Assembly (NCBI RefSeq): GCF_000024265.1
Contig: NC_013204.1
Span: 2,484,501-2,548,500, forward strand
DNA length: 64,000 nt
Direction: 5' to 3'
Source: Eggerthella lenta DSM 2243
GTDB lineage: Bacteria; Actinomycetota; Coriobacteriia; Coriobacteriales; Eggerthellaceae
Shown: positions 63,966 to 64,000 of the stretch, piece after piece
Layout of the letters: the number at the start of each line of letters is the position of its first letter
How positions within the stretch are numbered: the first letter of the stretch is position 1
Notes under the pieces: model-generated
The model's database searches: none
Told to the model about the DNA's origin: nothing
Seen by the model: the letters and a program-made list of their open reading frames with translations, nothing else
Position numbers and translations under genes: made by a program

Positions 63966-64000
63966 CTACTGGGCCTTCTCGACGATCTTCACGAGGCGCC
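63966..64000 (-). CDS. rpsQ: 30S ribosomal protein S17, C-terminal end (partial)
   Basis: Only the last ten codons are inside the window, reading RLVKIVEKAQ then TAG on the minus strand. The ending and the place just before rplN identify S17. The remainder lies beyond the right edge. Confidence 0.85.
   Translation of the reverse strand, partial: RLVKIVEKAQ

Overview
The window looks like chromosome from a high-GC anaerobic Coriobacteriia member, most probably Eggerthella or a close relative in the Eggerthellaceae. This is an inference: there is no 16S gene here. It rests on the GC-rich coding style, a Tat-exported flavoprotein reductase lipoprotein, a LuxR-type regulator fused to membrane helices, pyruvate:ferredoxin oxidoreductase, and ribosomal proteins of a Gram-positive type (zinc-binding L33, S14 and adenylate kinase).

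Layout, left to right. Positions 1-5,100 are an accessory envelope region: the tail of a Hint-domain protein, a three-gene surface-protein operon with its own promoter, a membrane-anchored LuxR regulator and a divergent membrane-anchored protein. Two copies of one palindromic element sit between convergent genes here. Positions 5,100-11,050 hold NAD kinase, a MurJ flippase with a repeat-bearing N-terminal extension, a LysR regulator and a Tat lipoprotein flavoenzyme. Positions 11,050-12,690 are a non-coding island with two long inverted repeats and a four-repeat, type I-C-like CRISPR array without cas genes. Positions 12,690-20,160 carry a divergent AsnB-type amidotransferase and ATP-grasp ligase (possibly peptidoglycan cross-bridge enzymes), methionine aminopeptidase, a ferritin-like protein, and an SPFH protein with a ribbon-helix-helix protein. 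A parS-like site follows near 20,320.

Positions 20,350-24,950 (minus strand) are the tRNA-Tyr/Thr/Met, tuf, rpmG, tRNA-Trp, secE, nusG, rplK, rplA cluster, with a near-consensus promoter. Positions 25,000-41,780 contain repair and cell-wall genes, PutP, a MocR-type aminotransferase, a very large Lhr helicase, a PIN/RelB toxin-antitoxin pair, pyruvate:ferredoxin oxidoreductase and a lone Vsr endonuclease. Positions 41,960-54,940 form a probable sialic-acid and amino-sugar unit: a dipeptide-type ABC transporter with a fused permease-ATPase, an SGNH hydrolase, NanA-, NanK- and NanE-like enzymes, then NagA and NagB. The proposed route is import, O-deacetylation, cleavage to ManNAc, phosphorylation, epimerisation to GlcNAc-6-P, deacetylation, and deamination to fructose-6-P. 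A TcyP-like transporter lies between the two blocks. Positions 54,980-64,000 hold a GT-C-like membrane protein, adk, and the distal spc operon (secY back to a partial rpsQ) on the minus strand.
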